Origin: Oscheius dolichura
Lineage: Eukaryota > Nematoda > Chromadorea > Rhabditida > Rhabditidae
DNA: 64,000 nt
Assembly: GCA_932521035.1 (NCBI GenBank)
Contig: OW051492.1
Location: forward strand, 3,658,001-3,722,000
Reading direction: 5' to 3'
Shown here: piece after piece, positions 10,538 through 22,600 of the stretch
Numbering within the stretch: position 1 is the first letter of the stretch
How the letters are laid out: each line of letters opens with the position of its first letter
Made by a program: the position numbers and the translations under genes
The notes under the pieces: generated by a model
Database searches by the model: none
Told to the model about the DNA's origin: nothing
The model's input: only the letters and a program-made list of their open reading frames with translations

Positions 10538-13500
10538 ATGGCGTCGGAACGAAGCGATAAATCGCTAATAAAGCTATTAAATTCTAAAGGTGAAGCTACA
10601 ATTGCAATTTTTGATAGAGGGGTACGTTTTACATTATTCACATATGTTACAATTTAGGATAGTTATGCTTGCTATGGAAATGATGCCGTACTCTTGGCAA
10701 ATGAAGTATTTAAAAGTGATATTTGTGTCAAGAAAATTAGGCTCAGCGTACCAGGAGGTGTGTTTATTCCCTCTACCTTAATTTAATTATTTTATTTAGA
10801 ATCACAAATTCCGTATGTCTACCTATCATTCGGCCAATATCAGCGGGTGATCCGAGAACTGATAATGTTTCTTCGCTATAGAGTAGAACTTTATAGCCTG
10901 GAAGATGAAGAGTGGATTTTGAAAGCAAAGGTGACCAAGGACCAGCAGTATTTTACCCCTCGATTTAGGGAACAGTTGGTAATTCAGCCGATTTTGAAGA
11001 AATCATTGGAGATGTAATCAGTAGTGGATCTACAGTAATGGCTATATCGATTGCTGGAGAAGGAAACGTAAAATTTTTGTGTTTTCCACATTTTGGAAAG
11101 TTTTTAGAATCATGTAAAAGTTGCTTTTTGGGATATTGACGAATTGAGAGTCACATCGACGGATTTCAACGATACATCCGTCTTTTCTCAAACAGAAGTG
11201 GGTTTTATAAGTAATTAGTATCTCTTTCCAGCAATGTATCGTAGGAATGAACCCCAGAGAATGTCTTCTTATAAAATGTGACGATGCTTCAAAAAAGAAA
11301 ACGCTGACATCATTATTGAAAAGAGTTGGAGTTTTGCTTACTGATTATAAACCAAGTAAAAATATAGCCGATGAACAACTGCAGCTTGTTTTTAGAGGAG
11401 GTATGCTTTATATTTGAATTTACGTAATAGTTTTAGAAGAAAAATTACCTGAACAGACCAAATCACTCCTACAAGCTTTGTATTTGTATTTCGACATGGA
11501 AAAACAACCGCAGTTCGCACAAAAGTTTTCTCTTAGCAACTATCAAACTAGTGGTTATATGCACCTTGATGGAGCTGCTGTAAGAGCCCTCGAATTATTT
11601 TCCACAAACTACTTTCATGGTAATGACATTTTTGTTAATCAAATAACTACTTTTTAGATGAATCAACAAATGGAACACTTTTCGGAATTTTAAATAAATG
11701 CAAAACAGTTGGAGGACAGAGATTACTTCGTATTTTCTGTGCGTGCTATTATCTAAAAGACGATATTTAGGAGATTGGATTGCTCGCCCTCTTTGTGACC
11801 TTCGACTTTTGAGAGAACGGCAAACTGTGGTATCTGCTCTAGTTGAAAACTCTTTTGAACGTACTCGCCTTCGTGACACGCTTCTTCCTCGTATACCAGA
11901 TGTCGCATTACTTTCAAGGAAATTATTGCAGGGAAAGGCGAAACTTCAAGTAAGCATAACCTGTCACATTACACATGATTATTTAGGAATGCTACAGGAT
12001 TTACGAGGTTATATCAATATTGGGCCACATTGAAAATGCCCTTCGTGAAATTTATGAAAAGAGCGAAGCTGGGGTTGCTATTAAAGAACTGATTTTAGTT
12101 AGTTTTTATGTATCTATATTCAGAGTTTAGGAACCCGTCTGTTATGCCCTGACACAATTTGAACGATATGGTGAGCTTATAAGAAGTACAATCGACACGG
12201 ATTATTACGACAAAACGACAACGTTTCGAATTAAGCCGTCCATTGATCCAGCTCTTTTACAAATAGCCAATGAAATAGAGGAATTACAAACACAGCTTGA
12301 GAAGGCCAGAAAAAAAGTAAACTGCTTGTTGTAAAACTAAAGTATTGCAGCCATTTTCAGTTCTGCGCCCGTGAAAATATTGATACTTCAACCATTAAAC
12401 TTGATTGTAACAACCAATGGGGATATTTTTATAGAATTACTCTCAAAGAAGAGAACAACATCAGAAGAAACAAGGAAATTACTGTTCTTTCTACAACCAA
12501 AGGTTCAGGAGTTATGTTTCGTGATAAAACCATCACAAATTTGAATGAGCGGTAAGCTGCTTTGTTTTTCTTTTTCTTGCAATATAGATTATAGATATCA
12601 GGAATTGAACAAAATATACTCACAAACACAAGAAGAATTAGAAAAGAAAGTTGTAGAAACTTGTGGTTTGTAACAAGATCAATGGGATTTTTATGATTTC
12701 AGCTGGATATACAGTTTCTCTGACCCAATTGGGTAGCACATTATCTGTAATAGATGTATTAGCCTCCTTAGCTACCGTAGCTTCCGACTCTGATTATAGC
12801 TGCCCTATATTAGAGCCATTAGGTTTTGTCAAATTTTTTTTTCGTTTAATTTTATTATTTTAGGTAGTGGTGTTTTGGAAATCCACGCCTGCCGTCACCC
12901 AGTACTGGAAACCGCCCTTGGAGGGCAGTTTATTCCCAACGACGTATTTTTAGGTTTGATAGTCGTTTTTTTTCATTGGTTTAGATAGAGAAAACCGTAT
13001 GATTATTCTGACTGGAGCAAATATGGGAGGAAAAAGCACTTATTTAAGATCAGCAGCTCTTTGCGTTTTGATGGCGCAAATAGGTTTGTTTCTAGCTTTT
13101 TTTAAAAATTGTTTATTGTTTAGGATCGTATGTACCAGCGAACAGCGCTAAAATTCCTCTCATTGACGGTATATTTACAAGAGTCGGTGCTGGCGATCAA
13201 CAAACAAAAGGCATATCAACATTTATGGCCGAAATGCTAGATTGCAGCTCGATCCTTCAGGTTTGACTACATTGCACAATTATATAATCATTCAATTTTA
13301 GGCGTCTACTTCTAATTCACTTGTGATACTGTAAGTTTTTTTAGAGGTTTTGTTTTCCCATATTATCACGTAAACGGCTTTTGATTGTATAATAGATAGC
13401 TTGCAGTGATGAGGTCGGACGGGGCACTTCTACATTTGACGGGTTTGGTCTTGCCATGGCCATTGCTAGGTTTGCTCATATTTTACCAATCTCATGTAAT

Positions 13501-13900
13501 TTTAGTGATCTTCTAGAGCGTGTAAGGTGCTTCTGTCTGTTTGCAACCCATTTTCATGAAATGGCAGATCTCACTGAAAAAGATGGAGCATGTGCTAAAC
13601 AGGTTCTATTGTTTGAAACATTATACTCTCTTGCCTTTCAGATGACCGTTACCATAGAAGAAGGGCAATTATCTATGCTTTATGAAGTTCGCCCTGGTGT
13701 TGCTACGTCTAGTTTTGGTCTAGAAGTCGCGAAAATTGTTGGCTTTCCTGAAAAAGTCGTTACCGTAAGACTTACATGCTGTTTTAATTTAGTGCATCTA
13801 GGCAGCCGCTGATACTCTTCGCACGTTAGAAGAAGATACGGTTAATCGTCTCAGAAAAGCGGAAGGTGAAGATCTCCGGTCTCTCCTTCTATCGCTGTAG
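10538..13900 (+). CDS. MSH2: DNA mismatch repair protein MSH2
   Basis: The start is [20 protein letters not shown], followed by [20 protein letters not shown] in the mismatch-binding N-terminal domain. Middle parts match the connector and lever domains ([51 protein letters not shown]). The ATPase domain has Walker [11 protein letters not shown] (about 13015), the [20 protein letters not shown] segment, [20 protein letters not shown], Walker [17 protein letters not shown] and [11 protein letters not shown]. It ends after [16 protein letters not shown] with TAG at 13898-13900. The protein pairs with MSH6 or MSH3 to recognise mismatches and licenses MutL. About fifteen introns of 35-65 nt split the gene. 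All key ATPase residues are present, so it should be functional. It converges on ceramide kinase, with 170 bp between the stops. Confidence 0.96.
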
Positions 13901-14069
13901 ATCGTTATTCCGTTGTTAGTTTACTTTTGTCATGTTCTTATATCTCTCAGTGATACTCAACGTACTGAAATGAAACAGGTATATGTTATCAGAAGCTTTA
14001 TTTTATCTTTATTAAATGGTTGAGGTATGAAACTGTTTATAGAAATAGTTCTTAGGTGGAGGGATATAT

Positions 14070-16148
14070 TTACTTATAAACCAGACTGCTTTTCCGTTTC
14101 TTCAGCACACTTCTTCTTGAAACTTCGACTTGCGCCGCATCCCGGCCAAAGAAACTAATTAGCTGCGGATGAAGTCTACAATTTCAAGATTGGTTCATAT
14201 AATAGCAGTGTAACCCACCGGAAATGAAGAGGTTTTCCTTTGGGCTGTTCGAGAATCTCTCCGTCGAGGTTCCACACTCCCGGCTCAGGTTGATCATCGT
14301 CTGGTTGATAAGACCACTTGATTACTCGGTAGACATTCAACGAGTTGTCCAAATGATAGAGCTGAAAGCATCAGTATAAAGGAAAGACCTCCAAAACTGA
14401 CCCCTTTTCCTCCGTACATGGCTACCTTCCTCATAAACTGGATATTATGACATCGGGATATTCGGGGTACCAACGCCAAATCCAGAGTTCCATCCCCAAT
14501 TCCCGTAAACGGGGCCAGTCCGTGTGGTGTGAAAGGCGTAACTGTAGGAATGACACAGCAAATGACATGAGTAAATTCCGTATGCCAGTGATAATCATAG
14601 TGGGGAGAGCTGGAAGTGGGTGAGGCAGCCGGGGAGGTTCTAAACTTGGTGTATTCAGTCTAGAGAAAGACACCTACGCAGTGCCGTCACAAACGGGGCA
14701 GGGTTCTATGCACCGGGGCAGGCTGGTCCGGGGGTCGGTTGTCTCTTTGTGGGAGAGGGAGAAACAGACCCGGCCTTTGTAGGTGGGATGCCGGACGGTG
14801 GTTCGAAGGGCTGGAACAGGGGGTGGAGGGTAGGGGGAGGGGACGGTTACCACTCCACTGGTAGCGGACGGGCCCGAGGAAGCGGTACCGCTCGGAGTCG
14901 CGGAGGACGTCGCCTAACCAGCCGTAGGAGATAGCGTTGGCCGAGATTCGGAGAAGACTCTGGTCCTCGTGTACCGTACACACGTCCACATTACATTCGG
15001 AGCCTGGAAAGAGAGCCATCTAGATGGAAAGAGGCAGACGGCCAACCGATGGCGATGTGGACGGCGGCGGTGGCCCAGTCGTCCGTCTCGTGTACCGTGG
15101 AGACGATGGAGTTGGCCGAGCCGGCTCCGATTATCCCGAAGCGGACATGCGGTGTCACGAGGCGGGATGAGTTGGGGTCGTTGATATCGGTATCTGGAAG
15201 AAGGAGGACTCATTTTTGTGAGGGGGCAGGCCACGAACCCGCGTCATTCTGGGTGCGTTTCAGAGCGCCGGTGAGGATCTCGTTGAAGAGGCCGTCGCCG
15301 CCGACGGAGACGAGGCCGTCCGTGGCCAGCCAGTCCTGCTCCGGCATCTCGATGATATGGTCGCGCGCGTGGTTGGCTCTCTGGGTCAGAAATACTTCAA
15401 AATTCAGACCGGGAGTCATTTCAAAGAACGGACGAGTCTAAAGCATCCTTCCTGTTCAATTAAATTAGGAGGATAGTCACTTTGGTGTCGAAAATGTTCT
15501 GGGCCTTGCCCTTTCCTCCAAATGGATTAATAAAGACGAGTATATTCTTCGGACGGTTGCGAATTTCTATAAAAATAAGTATCTCTTTAGCTAATAGAGA
15601 AAAACTCACTTCTCAACGTGGTGAATATGATATTTTGCCAATAGTTGCGCTCGGATTTGTGGTCGAAGGTGACGGGCAGCTCCTTGAGTCTCCACTGGTG
15701 TTTGTCCTTCTTATAGACAAAATAAAAGTAGAGGGTCGTCTCGGAGGGAACGGCGTCTTTCGGCGGCAGACGGGGAATTCCTCGCCGGATCTTGACCCGA
15801 TACGGCAGGACAGTCAGCAGCTCATCCAGCCGATAAATCACCCAATGTTTTCGCGACGAACTAAACAACATTTTAAGACTATTTCGAATAGAATAGATTA
15901 CTCTAGAAGCTGGAATTCGAAGACATTCAACTCGCGGTCGAAGACGATCCGATGCTGTTTGCCATGCGGGGAGGTGACTTGGGCAATGAGTCGTCCCGTC
16001 TCGCCGGGAATCCTCGACCGCTGTGAGTAGGACGCATTCGAGGCGGAGGTATGGCCTGAACTCGATGGTTTCTGGTTGGCAGGGTCAATGAACCTGCGAC
16101 AGATTCGGACAGAAGCAGCGGCGGCGCTTCACGACTCTTCTCCGACAT
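14070..16148 (-). CDS. CERK: Ceramide kinase
   Basis: Minus-strand gene that phosphorylates ceramide to ceramide-1-phosphate. The N-terminus is MSEKSREAPPLLLSES, joined through a probable 29-nt intron. A PH-like segment follows (GKQHRIVFDRELNVFEFQ; HWVIYRLDELLTVLPYRVK; WQNIIFTTLR). The DAGK-type catalytic domain has PKNILVFINPFGGKGKAQN, VSVGGDGLFNEILTGALKRT (the ATP-binding GGDG) and VRFGIIGAGSANSIV. ISYGWLGDVLRDSERYRFLG then matches CERK closely. Bases 14687-14740 encode CIEPCPVC, the CxxxCxxC motif conserved in CERK and absent from diacylglycerol and sphingosine kinases. The C-terminus has GIGDGTLDLALVPRISR, PGVWNLDGEILEQPKGKPLH and RLHPQLISFFGRD, and the TAA is at 14070-14072. The start is less certain than the body because the first exon is short. 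Confidence 0.92.
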
Positions 16149-17299
16149 CGACCGGCTGGAATTGGGCTGTTTAGTGGGATTAGAAAGACGCGTATACGGA
16201 TTTAGAAGGTTGAAAAGGTGCAAAGGAAATAAAGAAAACAAGTAAAAGAGTATGTTGAAGAAGTTTAGTCGTTTCCTTTTGTAGAACACACTTTAGCTAT
16301 AAAAATTGTAGAAATTTTGAATCAAATCGAATAAATTTGCTGAAAAGAAGAGAATAGAATTTTTTAAAATGAGGCGGTGACTGTTCGGGGCGTATGCAGG
16401 GGTGGATGATGGTGAATTGGCGAAAAAGGCGGGGGACGAGAGCGAGAGAACAAGAGAAACGAGCGATTCGTCCCCCAACAACAACCACCGAGCGGGACTT
16501 CCTTCTCTTTTTCACTGGATTCAAATAAGAGAAGACGGGGGTGTTATTGTGAACATGGAGCTGTGAAAGAGCCTCATTTGAGGCTGTTTATAGCCGTAAT
16601 TTTTAGAGGCATTTAGATGAAGGCAGTTTGTCTTCGGGGGCGTAATTGTGCTCATTTTGAAGGAGGGGGAGACGTCGACGATCAATTTCCGCCTTATGAA
16701 CAACATGCGTTGGAAGAACGAGGAAGTTTACACTATACTATAGTGGGAATTCGTAGTCAAAAACAAAATTATGAGAGAAATGAAATAAAATGAGAAGAAA
16801 CGGGAGAAGAGTGCACTCCCGTCTGTGTTTTCGCACAATATCCGCCCCAGACGGGTGTTGTTTCCATAAAAAGACCCATGCATAAGCTCTGGGATGTTAT
16901 TGAAGGAGGGAGGTTTCCGGAATTATAAAAGGAATGTAATAATTGATATTTGTATAAAATGGAATGTTTCGGAGCGTTTAGTGATATACATATTATAATT
17001 CCTGATTTTGAGAACTAGATTGAGCTATTGACAAGTGAAACTTGAATAAACAAAAAGAGGAAGCAATCCTATTCTAAGGACGTTCTTAGCCAACGGGAGG
17101 TCGGCCGGTGGGCTGTTTTGGGGCAGAGTTTATGAGGCTGGCGGGTAAACAGCGGCGCAGAGAGCATCCAAACATTGATAAGAATTTTGGCTACTCTTAT
17201 TTGCATGTTTTGAACGAAGTATGGTCGTTTAGCCAAAAGAAAGCCACCACAAAAAGGAGGGATCCAATAATTAGTTGATATCAAATAGCAAAAATGTTC
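16149..17299. other. Upstream region of ceramide kinase, no gene seen
   Basis: AT-rich, with short open frames only and no family resemblance. A perfect small hairpin AGCCTCATTTGAGGCT sits near 16570. Two related purine-rich segments (GGGGGTGTTATTGTGAACAT near 16537 and GGGGGCGTAATTGTGCTCAT near 16635) form a weak direct repeat. This region probably holds the promoter of CERK. Confidence 0.4.
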
Positions 17300-17371
17300 T
17301 TCCCATGCCGGGAATCGAACCCGGGCCGCCTGGGTGAAAACCAGAAATCCTAACCACTAGACCACATGGGA
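17300..17371 (-). tRNA. tRNA-Glu (anticodon UUC)
   Basis: The 72-nt minus-strand sequence folds as a canonical cloverleaf. The 5' acceptor strand TCCCATG pairs with CATGGGA at the 3' end, with discriminator A. The D arm contains the A box TGGTCTAGTGG. The anticodon loop is in TCTGGTTTTCACCCAGG, with anticodon TTC. The T arm holds the perfect B box GGTTCGATTCC. There is no intron. It closely resembles eukaryotic nuclear tRNA-Glu. It stands alone between CERK and the OSER1-like gene. Downstream on the minus strand, AAGAACATTTTTGC supplies a T-run for Pol III termination. Confidence 0.96.
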
Positions 17372-18572
17372 TGGCGAGGGTGGTTCTAGTGACAGCGTAT
17401 TCATAGTGTGGGTAGCAGACGTGGATGTGTCAGTGAAGGTTAGAGATGGGAGGTAGGATGTTGAACATATGGGTATTGATTTTACATGTTTAGCCGACCG
17501 GCTACGAAAAGAAAAGGCTAACGTGTTTGATCGTAGCACATGTGGAGCGGGAAACGGGTGTGTATATTGACATACAACAAAATCAATATACGAATAACTT
17601 CTGAAGAAGTGCACGCTCTCTTCAAATTTGTGTCTTTCTTGGTCTAAAACCCCTAGAGTCTATGTACTCTATTCCCTTTTTCCACGCGAACGAACAAAAA
17701 CGCCTTTTTCAGGCTAATCCGCTCCTCACGTTTCCTCTAAATATAGCAAATGCCCATGTCTCGGTAATCGGCAGTGCCTGGCATGATAGCAGCGGTTTCC
17801 TCGGAGACGGGCATAGTCCGACAAGTACATCATGAATGCCTCACTTCTCACTTTACTAGAATAATTCACGTGCACCCGTCCCACTCTTTCTCAAAAAAAA
17901 AGGACACGAATAGAACTAGTTCTACCTAAACGAGCAAAAAAGGAATGAAAATATACCGTTGGCACCAAGCAACGTCCGCTGTCCGTACTAGAACCGGTTC
18001 CAAAAGATGATTCACGTGTAAAGACACATCTCTTTCCTGCGTTCCGTACTTCTAATTGCATCAAATATCGTTTCTTTGACTAATTGATATATACAGCACA
18101 CATTATCCTTTTCTCTGATCGCTAGCCAACAAACAATTATTCTTTTCAGTACTCAATATTTTTGCTATATTTTTTCTTTGATCCATAATCTGGCGGAAAG
18201 TTATAGACCTGTGTTGAGGCCCTTATTCTGATAGGTGAGCAACAACCCCAACTGCCTGCAGCAATCAATATAGAACACGGTGACGTCAGCCCAATATCAT
18301 CCATGTGTGCAGCTTGCGCTTTCCTGTCCCGCTAGCGCGCAATTGTTTCATTTTGATCACATTTCCAGATGTTTTTTAAATTTTTGTTTTTGATGTTCGA
18401 TTTTGTCGGATCCTGCTCAAAGATGAGCTTGCGAGTCGTGATTTCGAAAGTGTGCACTTGTTTTCCCTCCCTGGGTGTGACTAAACCAACACGTTGTTTT
18501 CATCTCCTTTTGTAACGTTTTTGTCTGTTGCTTTTTATGCGTTCTAAAAATCGGCTTTTCAGTAATGTAACA
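17372..18572. other. Intergenic, no gene seen
   Basis: Mixed-composition sequence with short overlapping frames only. There is no tRNA, rRNA or recognisable small RNA. It leads into the promoter and 5' end of the OSER1-like gene, whose ATG is preceded by GGCTTTTCAG at 18553-18562. Confidence 0.4.
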
Positions 18573-19347
18573 ATGGCGTCAACTTGCTCAAAAGCGAAAG
18601 CACAAGAAAATGATGAGGCAAGCACTTCCAAATTTGAATCAGAACTGGAGATCACTATGGAAACATTGGGTAAAATGATCATCGGATGCAAACGGTACCA
18701 AAGGGATGAGCAAACTGAAGATGACGATGAAATCAGGGTAAGTTATTTCTGTTTAGCATCGTCGATTATTATGGAAATACATGAGATTTTTTGATATTTT
18801 TAGCAGCCTTTTGTTTTCTTCAAGTTACTTCGCTGTGTTTCGATACTGTTTTTTTTCTGATCAGTGATATTTCAGCCGTGCTGTTCAAAAGAAACGACAC
18901 CTCAGTCGATGAAAGACGAAAAAAGAAGAAGCTCTTGGACTTTTCGATCAGGCCGTTATACTCCTTATTTACTGCCCACGTGAGTAATTTTTGTATGGTT
19001 TCTATGTGATATTTTTAGAAAACAAAAAATGAGATCGCGAAGTTTAAGCGAATTGGATTACAAGACACTTTCCAAAGTACGGTGGAAGGGCGATAAGGAT
19101 TTGGACTACTTAAAACTAAATATACTTGAAGAGAAGTAAGTGTGTTTCGATACGGTAAATAGAAAAATGAGATGATTTGCTCTATATAACATTTAATAAA
19201 ACGTTCAGAACGCCAATTCCTTGTGGAATAGAAGCGGCTCGTCCTCCAACACCCGACATCGAAATTGATGAGCTCAGCGAGTATTTCTCCCACTTTGTCC
19301 GGGTCGAAATGAAGATGTCTGCTCTGGCCGAGAGCATGTATTGCTAA
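18573..19347 (+). CDS. Small protein with OSER1-like C-terminal motif
   Basis: Four exons: 18573-18737, 18876-18979, 19019-19135 and 19209-19347, encoding about 174 residues. The N-terminus is MASTCSKAKAQENDEASTSK, with an acidic run EDDDEIR. The middle is basic and Ser-rich (RRSSWTFRSGRYTPYLLP; RSRSLSELDYKTLSKVRWKG). The C-terminus is IEIDELSEYFSHFVRVEMKM followed by SALAESMYC. As I remember it, vertebrate OSER1 (oxidative-stress-responsive serine-rich protein) ends [20 protein letters not shown] and SHMAEMMYT. The spacing I/V-x-I-x-(D/E)LS-x-Y...KMS-x-(M/L)AE-x-MY is shared. The rest cannot be aligned by eye, so I call family membership, not orthology. OSER1 is linked to FOXO-dependent stress resistance; any such role here is inference. 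The start was chosen because an acceptor lies 11 nt upstream. Confidence 0.72.
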
Positions 19348-19609
19348 GCAGATAGTGTAATCGTTTTATTTTTTTTTTCTTCATTTGTTTTTTTACTTGT
19401 AAACAAAACTTGTTCAACAAAAAATTTCAAATAAAATTTTTATTTTTCTCACAAGATTGTTCAAAATTTTCGAGTAAAGAAGAGTATCACAACGGGGGGA
19501 AACACCTGAGGAGACGTTCTCGAGTGAATGCAAAAAAGAGATCGTGACATCGCCCTGAGAGAGAATTTTTGGATTTGGAACAGGCGAGAAGGTCCCCTCG
19601 AGGCCATTG

Positions 19610-22600
19610 TTAATAAAACAGATCGTTCAGATGGTACTGGTTGTACTGTAAAAAAGGATAGTAGGGGTGGTTACAGGGAATCTTTGTACAGCCCTCGTCC
19701 ATCCAGGTCTCCTTGCCCGATTCCAGATGGAACCGCTGCTGGAAGCGTTTGCTCCTCTCCGTGGCCAGCTTACTTCGCCGATCTTTCTAAAATCATTCCA
19801 TTTTCCATTTATTAGGTGGCGTCATAAATACCCGGAAAAAGACCATAACTTTTTTATTTTCCACGCTTTTTAGGTGTATTAGGTGTCAAAATGTAGCTGA
19901 CAGTATGGCAAAAAATATGCCATAAATTTGAAGACCGGAGACGCGTGTGCCTGGCTACAGTACGTCGCGGAAAATGTGCAAAAAACCTTTCGGAAGGGAT
20001 TACGCTCGAGCAATAGGGGTTACGAAAAAACCGAAAACGCAGAAAAATTCTCCGTCTCGAGAGGAACAGATTCCATTCAAGAAGTATGGAAAAATACTTC
20101 GGAGCCGACTGTAATCCGTAAAAGAAAAAACGTGGCCAAATGGCGCAGTGGGCTTTTGCAAAACAGGATAGAAAGGTCGAGGGTTCGCATCCGCGGGGTG
20201 ACGGCACGCTTTTGCTTTTTTTCTTTTTGTTCCAGTAGCATTGCATGTGTCTAAAATACCCTGAATGCACTTTTAATTTCTCGAAATAGCAGTTTTCGCC
20301 CCTCAAATCGGGATAATATAGTTTATTACGGTCGGCTCCGAAGTATTTTTCCATACTTCTTTGCATATTTTTTGCCATACTGTCAGCTACATTTTGACAC
20401 CTAATACACCTAAAAAGCGTGGAAAATAAAAAAAGTTATGGTCTTTTTCCGGGTATTTATGACGCCACCTAATAAAAAGAGGAGACACCCACCAATTCGG
20501 CCCCCGTGGGCCTCTCGTTGTAAATGAATCCCTCCATGGTGTCGCTGGCCATTCGGGTCTTCTCCGCCGTGACATTATACGTGCCGCTGTAGTGGATGAA
20601 ATCAGCGAACGTCGTCCCTGCCGACTGCCGAGGTTTGGTGTTCCTTTTCAAGTAGACGGGGGCCATCTTCAGTGGCTCATCCTCGGCCTGCTTCCTCTTT
20701 TCCCGCACAACGATTCCTGGCCGGGGAGACGGCACCGCCGGCTCCTCCTTCTCTTCCATGGTCACGTCCTGCTCCGTCTCATCCTCTCCCTCCATCTCCT
20801 CCTCCTCGTCCTCGTCCTCATCCGACGAGCCGGCCTCGCTCGTGGCCCTCTCGATGGTCAGATCCCCGTTCAGAGACATTTCGTCCGTCTCGGTGTCCAC
20901 GAGCTCAACCGTCACCCGTACCTGTTCCTCGTCCATGATGCCTACTTTGAAGCAGTTCTGGCAGTTGAGCCTCGTCTCGGCCTCGTTACCGTACTCCTGC
21001 TCGATGCTGAAATGTCTCCCTCGCCCCCATGTCTGCCCGTGACTGACCCGTGTCTCCGGTCGCTCTTGTCGTAGACAGAAAACGGCGGGTTGACTTTGTA
21101 GTGGTCGTACATCTTGAGGCAATCGGCGTTGTCCGTGCTCAGGGCGAGCTGCTGCAGCTGGCGGGTGGCCAGGCCGACCATCTTGTCCACGGAGAAGAGG
21201 AGGTGGGCATTCAGGGGGAAGAGGACTCTAGACGAGACACTGTCCCATCCCGGGAGACATCCTTACCTGGTCTGGTCCTCGAAGACGTTGGCCTCCACGG
21301 TTCCGTCCAGGTAGGCCTTGCATTCGTTCAGGAACTCCGTGTACAGTGTCAGGGGGTTCTTCTTCTTCTCTCCGCTCGACTGAAAATGGAAAGGGTGAGG
21401 CTGGTAGGGGGAACCTACCCTCAGTTCGGGGAGGCCGTTGTTCATGTCGCTGATGTTCAGCTCGTGTGAGAGACACGCCTCCTTGCCCTGCTTCTCGTAG
21501 ACCTTCTTCCGGAACTCCTGCAGATCCTCCTCTATTATGAAGCCCTCGGTGATTTCGTGCCAGGACTTTTTTATCTTGTTCAGACGCTCGCACATTATCT
21601 AAAAGGCTATCCTATTGGGAGGAACGGGGCAACTGACGTGGTGGACCCTCAAGAAGACGAGGAGTGGATTGCCTCCGTAGATGAGGCGCATCCTCGTCGT
21701 CCCGCCCAGCTTCTCGTCCTCGTCGTAGTTCTCTCGTCCCAACCCGATGTTGAAGTGGTCGTCGTCGTCCTCGTCCTCCTCTTCGCTATAGGAGGAGCTC
21801 TCCATTTGGGGCAGGAAGAACCACTCGGCCAGATAGCTAAACCCTTTATTTCCCCTCGATAAAAACTGTGCTTACTTCTTGAGAACATAGATGATCCTGT
21901 CCTTTTCATTCTGGGAGACACTCTGCCTGTTGACATGGTGGATGATCAGCTCCTGTACATCGTGGAGGAGCGCCTTGTCTTCCGGGTACTGTAGAGTCAG
22001 GTGTGGCCCCTCGTCATCCGACCGTCCCTCCACGTATCTGAACTCCATTGGTCGGGGGAGGAGGGAGGCGGCCTACTTGGTCTGCCTCTCATCGAAGAGT
22101 GTCTCCAGCTGGTGGACGATCTGCTTGGCCTTGATCCACTTGGCGTCGTTCGTCTTCACCGAGTTCGACTGATGATCCAGGGCCTTGGCCGCGTATCGGT
22201 CGTTCTGTTCCCTCCAGACTTTGTTCATCTGCTCCTGGGCCTCGATCCAGTCCTTCTCCTTCTCTCTCATCCTTTCTATTACCTAAAATTCCTTTCAAAC
22301 TTTGTTTTCAAATGGCAGAACCTTGGGGACCGTGAGCGATGGGTTCTTCTTGAGTCCCTCGATGATTTTCGCCGCGTGTTCTCCGTAGATCCGCCTCACG
22401 GCCCTGCCCATCAACGTGGCCGACGTGCCGCCCAACTTCTCCTCCAATTTGAACTTCTCCTGTTCCAGTGTGCTCATTTTACAGAGGCGTCGCCTGACGG
22501 CCTCCAGGGCCTCTATGGCGTACTTGTTCACTTCGATGATGATGTCCAGCTGAAAGGGGAGGAGTGGACGGGGCGGCCTTCACTTACCTCGAAGCGTTCG

